Shown here piece by piece: positions 21,998-35,701 of a DNA stretch of 64,000 nt. Each line of letters opens with the position of its first letter. Position 1 is the stretch's first letter. This stretch comes from JBPESN01 sp051710625 (lineage in GTDB: Bacteria > Pseudomonadota > Gammaproteobacteria > Enterobacterales > Enterobacteriaceae), in the NCBI RefSeq assembly GCF_051710625.1, contig NZ_JBPESN010000006.1, positions 1-64,000 of the forward strand, given 5' to 3'. The translations under genes were made by a program, and so were the position numbers. Below the pieces are notes generated by a model. The model was not told the origin of the DNA and ran no database searches. It saw nothing but the letters and a program-made list of their open reading frames with translations.

Positions 21998-22420
21998 TCT
22001 TCCGCCGCTTGTTGACCTGTCCGCCCGTTCTCGCTTTTACTGCTATCTCCTATCTGCTATCGATTAGCAGATGTTAAACGCCAACGGCTATCAACGGCGA
22101 GCCTTCATGTTAGCGCCAGGAGCATCGGTGTCGTCCCCCTTTGGGGGTGAGTGTGGAAATCATAACCGGCAAATTTTGTCCTCGCGGGTGAGCTGGCATC
22201 GTCACTCTGGCGCCCCCTGCGTGCATAGGCCAGAGCAAATCACGATTCCTTCGCCGTCTGTGTTACCCACTAAACTTTTTTTCGCCAGAAGGCACAAATT
22301 AGGCGCGACAATGCGCGATAAATTGCGTATTTTGTTTAGCATACCAAACCTAGCTTTAGTCAGCCGGCAACGAGCTTTAAATAGACCGGTGCGGCGATAG
22401 CGCATTGCCAGAGAGCAGTG
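21998..22420. other. tRNA-Lys to nadA spacer
   Basis: About 420 bases without a supported gene. It occupies the place of the additional tRNA genes found in E. coli. I see no tRNA-like fragments, and the short open frames here have no family resemblance. Confidence 0.5.
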
Positions 22421-23467
22421 ATGAGCGAACTCTTAGACGATTTTGCCGCCATATATCCCTTCCCGCCCAAACCAGCGGCGCTGACGGAGGTGGAAAAAGC
22501 CGGCCTGCGCGATAACATTGCACGTCTGCTTAAGGCGCGCAACGCGGTCATTGTGGCCCATTATTATACCGATCCTGAGATACAGGCGCTGGCGGAAGCG
22601 AGCGGCGGCTGTGTTGCGGATTCGCTGGAGATGGCGCGTTTTGGCAGCAGCCATCCGGCCACAACGCTGCTGGTGGCGGGCGTGCGTTTCATGGGCGAAA
22701 CCGCCAAAATTCTCAGCCCGGAAAAAACCGTGCTGCTGCCGACGCTGCACGCGGAATGCTCTCTTGATTTAGGCTGCCCGGAGGCGGAGTTCGGCGCGTT
22801 TTGCGACGCTCACCCTGACCGGATGGTGGTGGTCTACGCCAATACCTCCGCAGCGGTCAAGGCGCGCGCCGATTGGGTGGTGACCTCCAGTATCGCGGTT
22901 GAGCTTATCGATCATCTCGACAGTCTGGGAGAGAAGATTATCTGGGCGCCGGATCGTCACCTTGGTCGCTATGTGCAAAAACAGACCGGTGCGGATATGC
23001 TGTGCTGGCAGAGTGCCTGTATTGTGCATGATGAATTCAAGACCCAGGCGCTGCGCCGCATGAAAAGACTTTATCCCGACGCGGCCGTGCTGGTGCATCC
23101 CGAGTCGCCGCAGGCGGTAGTCGATCTGGCTAATGCGGTGGGTTCCACCAGCCAGCTGATTCAGGCAGCTAAAACGCTCAAGCAGCAGCAGATGATTGTC
23201 GCCACCGATCGCGGTATTTTTTACAAGATGCAGCAGGCGTGCCCGCAAAAAACCCTGTTGGAAGCACCGACCGCCGGGGAGGGCGCCACTTGCCGCAGCT
23301 GCGCACATTGCCCGTGGATGGCGATGAACGGCCTCAAGGCTATCGCTGCAGGGCTCGAACGCGGTGGGGTGGAGCATGAGATACGAGTAGACGAAGCGGT
23401 GCGTCAGCGGGCGCTGGTGCCGCTAGATCGCATGCTGTCATTCGCGGCCGCCCTCAAGCGCCGTTAA
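22421..23467 (+). CDS. nadA: Quinolinate synthase A
   Basis: 4Fe-4S enzyme condensing iminoaspartate (from NadB) with dihydroxyacetone phosphate to quinolinate for NAD synthesis. 348 residues (E. coli 347). The three cluster Cys are in [20 protein letters not shown] and the [13 protein letters not shown] region. Substrate motifs [10 protein letters not shown] and VHPESP are present. GTG and ATG are adjacent (22418/22421); I use the ATG. Together with intact nadB and nadK elsewhere in the window, NAD(P) synthesis appears to be maintained. Confidence 0.95.
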   Translation: MSELLDDFAAIYPFPPKPAALTEVEKAGLRDNIARLLKARNAVIVAHYYTDPEIQALAEASGGCVADSLEMARFGSSHPATTLLVAGVRFMGETAKILSPEKTVLLPTLHAECSLDLGCPEAEFGAFCDAHPDRMVVVYANTSAAVKARADWVVTSSIAVELIDHLDSLGEKIIWAPDRHLGRYVQKQTGADMLCWQSACIVHDEFKTQALRRMKRLYPDAAVLVHPESPQAVVDLANAVGSTSQLIQAAKTLKQQQMIVATDRGIFYKMQQACPQKTLLEAPTAGEGATCRSCAHCPWMAMNGLKAIAAGLERGGVEHEIRVDEAVRQRALVPLDRMLSFAAALKRR

Positions 23468-23519
23468 GGCCAAGGCGTAGCGCCAACGCCGCGGCATGTG
23501 GCGACAATGGGAGCAAGAC

Positions 23520-24060
23520 GTGATTATCGCTCAAATCTCGGACATTCATGCGGCGGCCGCTAATGATAACCTGTGCCGTTTGGAGCGTGCCCTGGCCTGG
23601 CTGGATACCCTGGTGCCAGACGCGCTCGTCCTCTCCGGTGATTTGATTGATAACGACGAGATTGAGGGCTATCCGGTGATAGCGTCCCGGCTGGCGAGGC
23701 GGCCTTATCCCGCCTATGTTCTGCCGGGTAATGCCGATAACAGGGCAGCCATGCGAGCGACAATACCTGCGCCTTACTGGACCGATGAAGGCAGGAAGCG
23801 CTGCATTTTAGGGTGGATATCAACGGATTGCGTGTTATCGGTCTTGACACTACCGTGCCGGGGAGCGCTACCGGCCCCGTGGCGTCGATAGTATTTTTGC
23901 ACCACCCTGTCTTCCCAATAGGCATTGCGCCGTTGGATCAAACGATGTGCGGCGGCGCACAGGCGCTGGGCACGTTATTTCGTCTCGATTTAAGCCCACC
24001 GGCGGACGCGCTGACTGTGCCCACGGGCGGGAGGGGAAGAGGCGCGCACTGGCCCCAGCG
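23520..24060 (+). pseudogene. Calcineurin-like metallophosphoesterase, broken
   Basis: Resembles CpdA-type cyclic-nucleotide phosphodiesterases. The first 90 codons read AQISDIHA, SGDLIDNDEIEGYPV and VLPGNADNRAAMR, which are metal-binding motifs I to III (D-x-H, GD, GN). A frameshift near 23805 moves INGLRVIGLDTTVPGS into another frame. After it the segment up to VFLHHPVFPIGIAPLD is shortened by an internal deletion, and the terminal GHxH motif is not found. The start is taken at GTG 23520 after GGGAG. The 3' limit is approximate. Confidence 0.75.
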
Positions 24061-24099
24061 GATCAGACCGTTAACGGCTGAAAAGCGGCATCGTCATCG

Positions 24100-25098
24100 T
24101 CAATGACGATGATGGGCGTGCAGATTTACCGCGCCCTGATGAATCGCACAATCATCTTCCTCGCAGTGCTGGTATTCCATTTGAATGGTGGCATGTCCAA
24201 TGTGGTAATGCTCCAGCAAATAGTCCTGAATGCGGTGCAACAGACCATCGTGGTCGCGCGGCGGAATGACCTGCACATGCAGCGTCATCAGCGGCCGCTC
24301 GCCGACCTGCCAGAGATGGACATGATGGATGTTGCGCACTTCAGGGATATTACGCGTCATCTCGCGCTTGAGTTTTTCAATATCAAACTGCTGCGGGGTG
24401 CCTTCAAGTAACTCATGCAGGCTTTCGCGCAGCAGCCGCCAGCCGCTGCGCAGCACCAGACAGGAAACCAGTATCGACAGCAGCGGGTCAACCGGTAGCC
24501 AGCCCGTGTAGAGGATCACCAACGCGGCGATAATGGCGCCTACCGAGCCGAGCAAATCTCCCAGCACATGCAGCGCCGCGGCGCGCAAGTTAATATTTTT
24601 TTCGCCGGCGCCGCCGTGCAGCAGGCAGAACGATACAATATTCGCCACCAGCCCGGCCACGGCAATGGACATCATGGTCCATCCGGCGATGGGTTGAGGG
24701 GCAAGAAAGCGATGCGCGGCTTCCCAGACGATCATCACCGCGATAGACAGCAGCGCCAGGGCGTTGAGAAACGCCGCCAGCGTCGTCAGGCGCAGATAAC
24801 CGAATGTGTGGCGGCTGTTCGGTCGCCGCGACGCGAACCGCACCGCCAACAATGCCATCAGCAGTGCTGCGGTATCGGTGAGCATATGCCCAGCATCCGC
24901 CAATAACGCCAGTGAGCCAGATAACCAGCCGCCGATCGCTTCGATAAGCATGAACAGCGCCGTGACGACAAACACCGCCAGCAGGCGTTGATGGGCGCCC
25001 CTGTCCACCTCTGGCGACGTGGCGTGGTTATGCCCGTGGTGGCTGCCGTGGCGTACCCGCGGCGCGGGGGCGTGTGAATGTAGAGGATCTGCCGGCAT
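24100..25098 (-). CDS. zitB: Zinc efflux transporter ZitB (cation diffusion facilitator)
   Basis: Inner-membrane Zn2+/H+ antiporter. 332 residues from the chosen start, which follows CAGGAA by 5 bases. A His-rich N-terminus ([19 protein letters not shown]) leads into six transmembrane helices with the metal-site motif [13 protein letters not shown] in helix 2 and [13 protein letters not shown] in helix 5. A cytoplasmic domain ([30 protein letters not shown]) and a His-rich tail follow. A longer in-frame extension to 25173 is unsupported by family length (~313). Confidence 0.93.
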   Translation of the reverse strand: MPADPLHSHAPAPRVRHGSHHGHNHATSPEVDRGAHQRLLAVFVVTALFMLIEAIGGWLSGSLALLADAGHMLTDTAALLMALLAVRFASRRPNSRHTFGYLRLTTLAAFLNALALLSIAVMIVWEAAHRFLAPQPIAGWTMMSIAVAGLVANIVSFCLLHGGAGEKNINLRAAALHVLGDLLGSVGAIIAALVILYTGWLPVDPLLSILVSCLVLRSGWRLLRESLHELLEGTPQQFDIEKLKREMTRNIPEVRNIHHVHLWQVGERPLMTLHVQVIPPRDHDGLLHRIQDYLLEHYHIGHATIQMEYQHCEEDDCAIHQGAVNLHAHHRH

Positions 25099-25398
25099 AG
25101 GGATTCCTGTCAGTCTGTCGCGAAACGGCCGCTGGCCGCGTGGTTGAGTCTGGGGCGCAGCCCAGGTAGCCAATAGAGTATATCGGTTATTGGCCGTGCT
25201 GCTCTATCAGTTTACCTACCGCTACCCTCCATTATCGTTCGGCCGTGGCATTGCGGCTTGCCTCAAGCCGCATCCTGGCTGCCTGATCCTGATAGCGCAG
25301 GGGCCGGTAGGACGGGACAAAAAAATCAGGCCTAAGCCTGATTTCTGTTTGCCCGATAGAGGCCGGGCAATGGACCTGCGTAAGTTACCGGCTGAGTT
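25099..25398. other. Spacer between zitB and ybgS
   Basis: 300 bases. It contains a dyad-like stretch, gcctaagcctga with nearby aaatcaggc (about 25326-25345), that could form a hairpin. No gene is supported. Confidence 0.4.
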
Positions 25399-25767
25399 TT
25401 ACTGCGTCGTGCCGTCGGTCTTAGTGCCTTCCGGCGATCCTGTGCCAGTAGTATCGGTTTCAACTCTTTTGTTCACGTTTGGGCAACGGCCGTCTTTACA
25501 CATGGTGTTTTTATGCTGCTCGGCTTTATCTAGGCCGGAAGCATCGGTACCCGTTGTCGAGCCGGTGGTATTGGTATTAGTGCTGCTGTTTTGTTAACAG
25601 CCTTATTATCCACGCTGTTCGGCGCATTTTTTTGCAATTCAGTCACCGTTATCGGTACCGCCCGCGTTAGAGCCCGTACCGGGAGCCGCCATGGCTGCAC
25701 CGCTGCCCAGCGGCATTGCCGTGGTAAGAAAAAGCATTGCCATTTTTTTACTGATGTTCGTCTGCAT
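25399..25767 (-). pseudogene. ybgS: YbgS-like small secreted protein, broken
   Basis: E. coli ybgS encodes a ~126-residue secreted protein of unknown role between zitB and aroG, which is this position. The remnant starts MQTNISKKMAMLFLTTAMPLGSGAAMAAP after AGAGGA, a plausible signal peptide. The frame then stops with TGA after GGTDNGD. A middle piece ([13 protein letters not shown]) lies in another frame. The conserved tail [20 protein letters not shown] ... TKTDGTTQ returns in a third segment ending at the stop at 25399-25401. At least two indels separate these parts. Confidence 0.8.
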
Positions 25768-26055
25768 AGTTTTTCCTCTTAACCCGTTTTTGGTAAAGCT
25801 CTGCGGACGGAAAGCCCGCTGGAGAGAGAATGTCGAAATAAAAAGCATCCCACTGTGAAAAAATGAAAGCCGGCGCTGACCGGAGTTAAGTGCCGGTTAT
25901 CTTTGGCTTATCATAAATTATGCATAGTAAAGAATTAGCCAATATCAAATTTTATAGCTTTTAATACTGCTTTGTGGATTTATAGTCTGGACCACAAGGG
26001 ATAGATTGGATCGCTTTTTTTAAACCTGTCATGCCTGGAGCTAAGCAGAATTAAC

Positions 26056-27116
<1,061 letters not shown>

Positions 27117-27166
27117 CAACAATGCGCCGACGCAGCGTCATTTGAGCGCCCCGCAAGGCGCATCGG

Positions 27167-27919
27167 TTATTTCGCTTTACCCTGATTAGCGCCCGCGGCG
27201 ACTTTGGCGACGATTTCGTCAGCGTTGCCGAAGTAGTAATGTTTAATCGGCTTTATATTGCCGTCGAATTCGTACACTAATGGCACGCCCGTCGGAATAT
27301 TCAGTTCCAGAATTTCTTCTTCGCTCAGATTGTCCAGGAATTTCACCATGGCGCGAATGGAGTTACCGTGGGCGGCGATAATGATCCGCTCACCGCTCTT
27401 CATGCGGGGAAGAATCGTTTCGTTCCAGTAAGGAATCACGCGATCAATGGTCAACGCCAGGCTTTCGGTCGTCGGCAGCTCGGCGGCGCTCAGGGTGGCG
27501 TAGCGAGGGTCATGGCCCGGGAAGCGCTCATCTTCACAGGTGAGTTCCGGCGGCGTAATCGCGAAACCGCGCCGCCACTGTTTCACCTGCTCGTCACCGT
27601 ATTTTTCCGCGGTCTCGGCTTTATTGAGCCCTTGCAGCGCACCGTAATGACGCTCATTCAAACGCCAGGATTTTTCCACTGGCAGCCAGGCCTGGTCCAG
27701 CTCGTCCAGGACGCCCCAGAGGGTATGAATAGCGCGCTTCAGTACCGAGGTGTAGGCGAAATCAAAGACATAGCCATCCGCTTTCAGTACCTGGCCCGCT
27801 TGCTTCGCTTCGGTGCGGCCCTTGTCAGACAGGTCTACATCCGTCCAGCCGGTGAAACGGTTTTCATTGTTCCACTGGCTTTCGCCGTGACGTATCAGAA
27901 CCAGTTTAGTTACAGCCAT
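27167..27919 (-). CDS. gpmA: 2,3-bisphosphoglycerate-dependent phosphoglycerate mutase
   Basis: Interconverts 3- and 2-phosphoglycerate in glycolysis and gluconeogenesis. 250 residues, the E. coli length. The catalytic phosphohistidine is in [10 protein letters not shown] (about residue 11), the second His in AAHGNSIRA, and the specificity block [13 protein letters not shown] is intact. The ATG at 27919 follows AGGAG by about 8 bases. A longer frame upstream is not used. The next glycolytic enzyme, enolase, carries an internal stop in this same window. Confidence 0.97.
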   Translation of the reverse strand: MAVTKLVLIRHGESQWNNENRFTGWTDVDLSDKGRTEAKQAGQVLKADGYVFDFAYTSVLKRAIHTLWGVLDELDQAWLPVEKSWRLNERHYGALQGLNKAETAEKYGDEQVKQWRRGFAITPPELTCEDERFPGHDPRYATLSAAELPTTESLALTIDRVIPYWNETILPRMKSGERIIIAAHGNSIRAMVKFLDNLSEEEILELNIPTGVPLVYEFDGNIKPIKHYYFGNADEIVAKVAAGANQGKAK

Positions 27920-28039
27920 TACACGACTCCTCAAAGTCCTAAGATTTTCATGATAACTCTCCGCATTATATAACCTACTTGTATCAGGCGGCAACCGCCA
28001 GTGGGCCAACCACGGGAATAAATCTCATCGGCAAACTGT

Positions 28040-29076
28040 TTACAATGCCTGGAACCGATATCGGGTCTGCGAATCATAGGCCTCCCCGACGGCTGGAGCC
28101 AGCAGGTGGGCTGGGGCCATTCCGGATGGTTCGTGCTTGTCCGGCAGAAACCCACTTTCCAGCGCCAGTCCGCTGTAGTTAAGATACTCCCCGCCCTGAC
28201 GTGCTGGCAAGAAAGTTGCCGGTATAAAATTGTATGGCCGGCGCGGTAGTGTACATCTCCATTTGCACCTTGCCGTCGGCGGACCAGAGGCGTGCTGCAG
28301 GATCTTCTGCGCTGGAAAGAGCCGGATAGCAGGTAGCCGTGATCGTAACTTTTCATACGCTGCTGGTCACGGTCGCGCAAGAAGTCGGTGGCGATGGTTT
28401 TCGGCTGACGGAAATCCATACCGGTGTTGCCGACATCGGTTGGATCGGCGCAAGGTATCCCCTTGCTGTCCACCGGCAGGTAATCATTGGCCATGATCTG
28501 CAGGCGCTGTTGGCGAACATCGCTGTTGGCGCCGTCAAGGTGAAAATAGCCGTGATTGATGAGATTGACCGGACAGGGCTTATCTACCGTGGCGTGACAA
28601 TCAACTTGTAGCGCATTATCGTCAGTAACGGAATAACGCACGTTCGTCACTAGATTGCCGGAATAACCCTGATTGCCGTCGGCGGAATGCAGCCGGTACA
28701 GTACGGAGGTCTGATCGTGCTCCACCACCTGTTAGCGCCGGTTGTGAAACCCTTCCGGCCCGCCGTGCAGCTGATGCTCGCCCTGATTGGCGGCAAGCGT
28801 AAAACGCTTGCCATCGTGGTTTAGCGTCGCCTGGCTAATGCGGTTGGCGTAGCGGCCGACGGTGGCGCCGAGATAGGCGGTCTGGCGCAAATAATCCATC
28901 GGCGTCGGGCAGCCCAACAGAACTTCCCGCGCCCCCGCCTGCAGTGGGACCTGACAGGAGAGCCAGGTGGCACCCCAGTCCATCAGGGTGACCTGAAACC
29001 CCTGATCATTGCCGAGGGTGACCAGCCAGAATGGCTGACCGTTGGGCGCCTGGCCTGATTCATACTCTTTCAGCAT
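28040..29076 (-). pseudogene. galM: Galactose mutarotase (aldose 1-epimerase), broken
   Basis: GalM interconverts alpha- and beta-galactose. The N-terminal 114 codons are good (WGATWLSCQVPL, GRYANRISQA, HQLHGGPEGFHNRR) until a TAG where E. coli has Trp in RRWQ, at about 28732-28734. Homology resumes in the same frame (VDKPCPVNLINHGYFHLDG, YLPVDSKGIP) and is then lost to frameshifts from about 28330. The end (RYRFQAL and TAA at 28040-28042) is recognisable. The ATG overlaps the galK stop, preserving the ancestral operon junction. Confidence 0.9.
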
Positions 29077-29667
29077 ACCCCCGCTCCTTCGCTGGCGTGA
29101 CAGACATAAACTGCTGCTTTCAACCTGGTTTGTTGCTCGTAGTGTTTTACCACGGCCGCCCGCACGTCCTTCACGCGGTCAGTGGGTACCAGCGCCACAT
29201 CGCGCAATTTCTCCACCGCGAAAAAGCGCGCGCCGGTTTTGCACTGCTGACGGCGGGCGTTATATTCGCTGTCCACCAAGCCACGTTTGGCGTTGGAGTT
29301 GACGATAACCACCGCGATATTGTCCGGCATTGGCACCGCCAAAGTTTCCGTCCCGGCGCTGTAAATATTTTACCACACCGCGCACATAATTAAACCATTG
29401 CTGATCGGCATGGGACAAAATTGGCTTATCCAGAGATAAAAATATCGTGCTGGCGGTCATAGTCCACGACAATAACCCGGATTTTACGATCGTCGCGGCG
29501 GGCGCTGCTTATGATTGTCTCGTAATTGATGACGCAGGGTAGTACAAAACCGTCGTTATAATCGGTGTGTTCGCCAATAAGATTGGCCCGGCCGGGTGCC
29601 TTGATTGTCAGGGCAGGGGCATAACCAAAGGCGTCGCGAAAAACGGTTGCAGTGATGTTTTGTAAAC

Positions 29668-29671
<4 letters not shown>
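29070..29671 (-). pseudogene. galK: Galactokinase remnant with large internal deletion
   Basis: GalK phosphorylates galactose. Only about half of the ~380 codons remain. The N-terminal signature [23 protein letters not shown] is intact, then the frame closes. A middle piece containing [39 protein letters not shown] and a C-terminal piece ([19 protein letters not shown]) are out of frame with it and joined by deletions that removed the GGGFGG nucleotide motif region. The start overlaps the end of galT. Confidence 0.9.
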
Positions 29672-30722
<1,051 letters not shown>

Positions 30723-30731
30723 GCTGTCTCC

Positions 30732-31010
30732 TTAATCCGGATAGCCGCTCGGTGCCGGGATTGCCAGTGCCAGGTGTCGCGGACCATGTTTTCCAGCGTC
30801 CGGCTGACCCGCCAGTGCAACTCCCGCGCGGCCTTTTCCGGTGCAGCCCAATAGGCGGCCAGGAGCCGGCATAGCAGGGAGCAAAATGGTATGGCAGTTG
30901 GCTTGCCGCAGGCCTGGCTGAACGCCGCCACCACGTCCAGCACGCTATGGCCTTTGCCCGCACCCAGATTATAAATATGCACGCCGGGCCAGTCGCGTGA
31001 GGTAGTCATG
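30732..31010 (-). pseudogene. galE: UDP-glucose 4-epimerase, C-terminal fragment
   Basis: Only the last ~90 codons of GalE remain: DWPGVHIYNLGAGKGHSVLDVVAAFSQACGKP, then a frame change, AYWAAPEKAARELHWRVSRTLENMVRDTWHWQSRH, and the terminal SGYPD with TAA at 30732-30734 in another frame. Homology stops abruptly at about 31010, and an IS element lies 320 bases further on. The rest of galE is absent from the window, so this is one side of a rearrangement breakpoint. Confidence 0.88.
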
Positions 31011-31332
31011 TGGAGTGGCAAGCATTTCTGGACTCTCAAGGGAAATGATGAATTAGCCGAAAGCCCTTTACTAGCGCGGATTACAGTGATTTTACTGATT
31101 CTGGACTCGTCGCAAAAAAGTGAGCGAAAAATGATTTTTTTGCACTATATTCTGGACTGGATTGATTGTAATTTGGATAAGTTTAAATACCGTTTAAAAA
31201 TTCTCTTATTAACAATTGTGTTACTAAAAATAAACAAGAAATTTATAGTTTTTTAAACGGCCCTTTTGCGTTCGCTTGCTAGGCTATCTTTTGATGCTAC
31301 TTTACCAACCTCATTAGCCCCCTTTTTGATTT
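31011..31332. other. AT-rich junction between galE fragment and IS copy 2
   Basis: About 320 bases, strikingly AT-rich from 31080 to 31255 and unlike the GC-rich flanks. That suggests sequence of different origin. On the minus strand the segment near 31255-31320 can be read as GANEVGKVASKDSLASERKR. It vaguely resembles the tails of small phage-associated proteins, but I cannot assign it. Confidence 0.45.
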
Positions 31333-32537
<1,205 letters not shown>

Positions 32538-32878
32538 CCCTGCGGGGTGCGTGACCCCGACGGCCCACAAAATAATGTTTAGACTGTCTGATGGAAGCAA
32601 GGAAGAATGGCGGGGGCCAATTGCCGGGATTCGCGCTCGGTTTTGGCGTGGCAACGAAAGCGCAGGGTTAACCAGAGGTCGGAAGGCGTAGAACGCGCTA
32701 CCGTTCAAGATGCTCCACGCCGGTCGGTCGTCCCGACGGTGGCACAAGGCGTCCTGGCCCGCATACATAATTGCACGCCGTATACTCCGTCTCGAATATA
32801 CGGCAGGGGCCGAAGCAAGCGCGCACGCCGCACGCCGTAGCGCCACGCCTAACACGCAACGCTGCCGGGGCGCGAGCG
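32538..32878. other. Spacer between IS copy 2 and rseC
   Basis: About 340 GC-rich bases, downstream of rseC. No family resemblance is seen in any frame. E. coli has lepA after rseC; no lepA sequence is recognisable here. Probably eroded DNA at a rearrangement joint. Confidence 0.45.
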
Positions 32879-33337
32879 TTAGTCCTGGACATGCAATGAC
32901 GAAGACGGCAGCGCCACCTGTAAAATCACCGGCTGATTGGCGCACGTCTCAGACGTGCGGTGGGCTAGATAGCGCGCGCAAAGAAAACCGGCGAGACCGC
33001 CCGCCACGCCGCCACAGGCGGCAGCCGGATCGGTACCCAGCATGCCTTGGAAAATCGCCGCGCCGCCGATAAGTCCCAGCAGCGGCAGCATATACACCAG
33101 AAAAGCGGAGCGCAGCAGGCTACCCTCATTGATACCCACCTCCACGCGCTGTCCCGGTACCAGCGGCAACGGGCTGGCCACCTCTAAATGATGCTGCGTG
33201 CCGGGTGCCATTTTGTCGAGAAGACGGGTACCGCAGCTCTGCCGGGTGTGGCAGCTGCCACACCCCTCACGCGCCTCGTAGTGCACCTGCGCAATGCCCT
33301 GCTGCCAGGTGACGACCGTAGCCCATTCTTTAATCAT
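32879..33337 (-). CDS. rseC: SoxR-reducing / sigma-E accessory protein RseC
   Basis: Inner-membrane protein of the rpoE-rseABC operon, linked in E. coli to reduction of SoxR and a minor effect on sigma-E. 152 residues (E. coli 159). It begins MIKEWATVVTWQQG and has four cytoplasmic Cys (GCGSCHTRQSCGTR), the conserved LVPGQRVEVGINEGSLL block, then two transmembrane helices. The ATG overlaps the rseB stop. Intact although it ends 340 bases from an IS. Confidence 0.93.
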   Translation of the reverse strand: MIKEWATVVTWQQGIAQVHYEAREGCGSCHTRQSCGTRLLDKMAPGTQHHLEVASPLPLVPGQRVEVGINEGSLLRSAFLVYMLPLLGLIGGAAIFQGMLGTDPAAACGGVAGGLAGFLCARYLAHRTSETCANQPVILQVALPSSSLHVQD

Positions 33338-34302
33338 GGCTGCGCCTGAAAAACGACGCCGTCGGCGATATGCTTCGCCGTGGCCGGCGGCAGTTCGCCC
33401 ACGACGGTGATTTCCCGGTTGCCGCGCTGTTCGGTATGGATGGTACGTCGCCCGGTGCGAATGAGACATTCCCCATTGCCGGAGTTAGTGGCGGTATTCG
33501 CCTGGCCGACGTTCACCGAAAAGCTGAACAAGCCATCGGTATACAGCCTGGCCTCAATCGGTTCATTAATGCTCGGCAGCGTACGACGGCTGCGGGAGGC
33601 TTCGGACACGCCCGCCGGCAGCCAGTTAACGCGCCAGTCGAAATTGTCGGTGGCGGACGCCGGCAACGCCAGCTGGGGCGGCAAGGTCACCTTTTCCAAC
33701 CCGGCCGTGCTGTTTTCAACCTGCTTGTCGACGTTAAAGGCGATGACGCGAAACTGTTCCAGCGCTTCGCCATCGCGATCCAGCAGATCGGCGCGCAGCG
33801 GGAGTTTAGTGGCGATATCAATCCAGACGATATAACTGAACTGGGTGCCGTCGCGCGCGACAACCCGCACCACCTCGCACAAACGATCGGTAATACGGGC
33901 GCGGCCCACCGGAATAAAATCGTAGAAGTGCGCCAGGCGTTCAAAATTGGCGTAGACAATTGAGGGAAGAGAATCAACGATGTGATCGCCCTGAAGGGTA
34001 AAAGCCTCCAGGCCGGGCTCGAAATAGCTGATCTCGCCGTTACGCTGGACAATCTCGCGACGCGGACCGTCCATTTGCAGCAGCTGCGCCAGCCGTTGCT
34101 TATCGCTAACCACGTGGCGGTAGCGCAGCGAGTCGACGCCCAGCGTGCTCACCAGCACGTATGCATATTCATAGTCCAGCGTCTGGCTGGCCTGACTCAT
34201 TTGCGCGAGCAACGCGCCAGATGCGCTAGTCTGAGCCGGCGCGTGGATGGAATAGGGCAGGCTGCCCGTCAACAAACACACGGCATACCAAAGTTGCTTC
34301 AT
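33334..34302 (-). CDS. rseB: Sigma-E factor regulatory protein RseB
   Basis: Periplasmic sensor that binds RseA and shields it from DegS until lipopolysaccharide or misfolded porin displaces it. 322 residues. A signal peptide (MKQLWYAVCLLTGSLPYSIHA) is followed by the MucB/RseB large domain (YEYAYVLVSTLGVDSLRYRH, WIDIATKLPLRADLLDRDGE) and the C-terminal small domain (LYTDGLFSFSVNV ... GELPPATAKHIADGV). Overlaps rseA by one base and rseC by four. Confidence 0.94.
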   Translation of the reverse strand: MKQLWYAVCLLTGSLPYSIHAPAQTSASGALLAQMSQASQTLDYEYAYVLVSTLGVDSLRYRHVVSDKQRLAQLLQMDGPRREIVQRNGEISYFEPGLEAFTLQGDHIVDSLPSIVYANFERLAHFYDFIPVGRARITDRLCEVVRVVARDGTQFSYIVWIDIATKLPLRADLLDRDGEALEQFRVIAFNVDKQVENSTAGLEKVTLPPQLALPASATDNFDWRVNWLPAGVSEASRSRRTLPSINEPIEARLYTDGLFSFSVNVGQANTATNSGNGECLIRTGRRTIHTEQRGNREITVVGELPPATAKHIADGVVFQAQP

Positions 34303-34991
34303 TACTGCGGCTGCATTCCTAATGATTGCGTGCCCGGCACCTGCACGGCGGCCTGCTGCGCGTCTTGCTGATCGAACTGCAGAGTATCAGCATGCAGGCG
34401 GCGCTGCAGCTCATAGTCCTGCAAAATGGCGTCGATGCGCCTGCGCTGTTCCTGCACCTGCTGATTGCCGTTATCCACCCCGGCGCCGTTGGCCGAAGAG
34501 ACGCCCAGGCTGACCGGCGACGCCTGGCCCATCATCGGCAGAGTATTGAATACGGGGTTTTCTGGCTGACTGCTGTCATAACCAACGCCCTGCTGGGTAT
34601 TGTAATGCTGCACGCCGACGATAACCGCCAGCGAGACGCAGGCCGCGACACCGATTTGGGTAAGGTGTGACGCGACGCCTAACCGGGCAACGCGCGAGGT
34701 AAAAAGCCGGGTCTTGCGCCAGAACGGGGAGCGGTGCCAGGAGTCCGGCGTCGGCTGCGATTCCGTTACGGCCTGCGGCGCGATACGCACCGGCTCTTCG
34801 GCAATGGCGGCGGCCACTCGATCGGCAATATCGAGGTGAAAAACTTTACCCGCGTCACCGCGCATTACATCACGAATAAGGTGATACCGTTGCCAGCTTT
34901 GCTGCAACTTAACATCCCTGGACAAATCGTTAAACAGTCCGCTGTCAAACGATTCCCCATCTATCAGAGCGGAAAGCTTTTCATTGTGCAT
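34302..34991 (-). CDS. rseA: Anti-sigma-E factor RseA
   Basis: Inner-membrane anti-sigma factor. The N-terminal cytoplasmic domain (MHNEKLSALIDGES ... WQRYHLIRDVMRGD, about residues 1-50) binds sigma-E. One transmembrane helix follows (IGVAACVSLAVIVGV, near residue 130), then a periplasmic domain bound by RseB and cut by DegS. At 229 residues it is slightly longer than E. coli (216), with a Gln-rich C-terminal tail. Starts 27 bases after rpoE. Confidence 0.94.
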   Translation of the reverse strand: MHNEKLSALIDGESFDSGLFNDLSRDVKLQQSWQRYHLIRDVMRGDAGKVFHLDIADRVAAAIAEEPVRIAPQAVTESQPTPDSWHRSPFWRKTRLFTSRVARLGVASHLTQIGVAACVSLAVIVGVQHYNTQQGVGYDSSQPENPVFNTLPMMGQASPVSLGVSSANGAGVDNGNQQVQEQRRRIDAILQDYELQRRLHADTLQFDQQDAQQAAVQVPGTQSLGMQPQ

Positions 34992-35018
34992 GCCTGGTAC
35001 CTTCTCCTGCCGCCGTCG

Positions 35019-35594
35019 TTAACGCTGAATAAGCGGTTGAATTTTATTGTCAATTGCTTCGCGCGCACGAAAAATACGTGAGCGCACCGTTCCTACCGGG
35101 CAATCCATGATGGAGGCTATCTCTTCATAGCTTAGGCCATCTAGCTCGCGCAACGTAATCGCCATACGCAAGTCTTCGGGCAACACCCCGATAGTGCGGA
35201 ATACTATCTGTCGCAACTCCTCAGACAACATTAAATTCTCAGGGTTCGATATTTCTTTCAATGCGCCGGCACTTTCGTAATTTTCCGCGTCGCTGGCGTT
35301 CACATCGCTGGAGGGCGGACGCCGTCCCTGAGTCACTAAGTAATTCTTCGCCGTATTGACCGCAATACGGTACAACCAGGTATAGAATGCGCTGTCGCCG
35401 CGAAACAACGCCAGGGCCCGATAGGCCTTGATGAACGATTCCTGCACCACGTCCGGCACGTCCCCCTGCGGGACGTAGCGCGACACGAGGCTCGCCACTT
35501 TATGCTGATAGCGAACGACCAGTAAATTGAACGCTTTCTGGTCGTTTTTCTGGACCTGTTCAACCAGCACCTGATCCGTTAACTGCTCGCTCAT
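35019..35594 (-). CDS. rpoE: RNA polymerase sigma factor E
   Basis: ECF sigma factor for the envelope stress response. 191 residues, exactly as in E. coli. Region 2 (DVVQESFIKAYRALALFRGDSAFYTWLYRIAVNTAKN) and region 4 (LPEDLRMAITLRELDGLSYEEIASIMDCPVGTVRSRIFRAREAI) are complete. It heads rpoE-rseABC. The ATG overlaps the stop of a short upstream ORF (35591-35701), and a sigma-E-type promoter lies ~90 bases upstream, consistent with autoregulation. Confidence 0.97.
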   Translation of the reverse strand: MSEQLTDQVLVEQVQKNDQKAFNLLVVRYQHKVASLVSRYVPQGDVPDVVQESFIKAYRALALFRGDSAFYTWLYRIAVNTAKNYLVTQGRRPPSSDVNASDAENYESAGALKEISNPENLMLSEELRQIVFRTIGVLPEDLRMAITLRELDGLSYEEIASIMDCPVGTVRSRIFRAREAIDNKIQPLIQR

Positions 35595-35701
35595 CCGAGG
35601 TAATGTCTCCTCAAATTTTTCTCCACGCGCAAATAAATAGTACCGCCAGCTTCTGAACCAATTTTACGAGCAAACTCGCGGTTGGAGTTAATGATAATCA
35701 T
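35591..35701 (-). CDS. Short ORF translationally coupled to rpoE
   Basis: 36 codons, starting ATGATTATCATTAACTCC and encoding a basic peptide (NREFARKIGSEAGG then LRVEKNLRRHYLG). Its TGA overlaps the rpoE ATG as ATGA. A coupled leader ORF (rseD) upstream of rpoE has been described in E. coli, and position and arrangement match. However, the putative sigma-E promoter lies inside this frame, so only a longer transcript would include its start codon. No strong ribosome site precedes it. Confidence 0.4.
   Translation of the reverse strand: MIIINSNREFARKIGSEAGGTIYLRVEKNLRRHYLG

Noticed and set aside
25190..25597. 135-codon plus-strand frame near ybgS
   Set aside because: Its 3' half is antisense to the conserved ybgS tail and the rest has no support.
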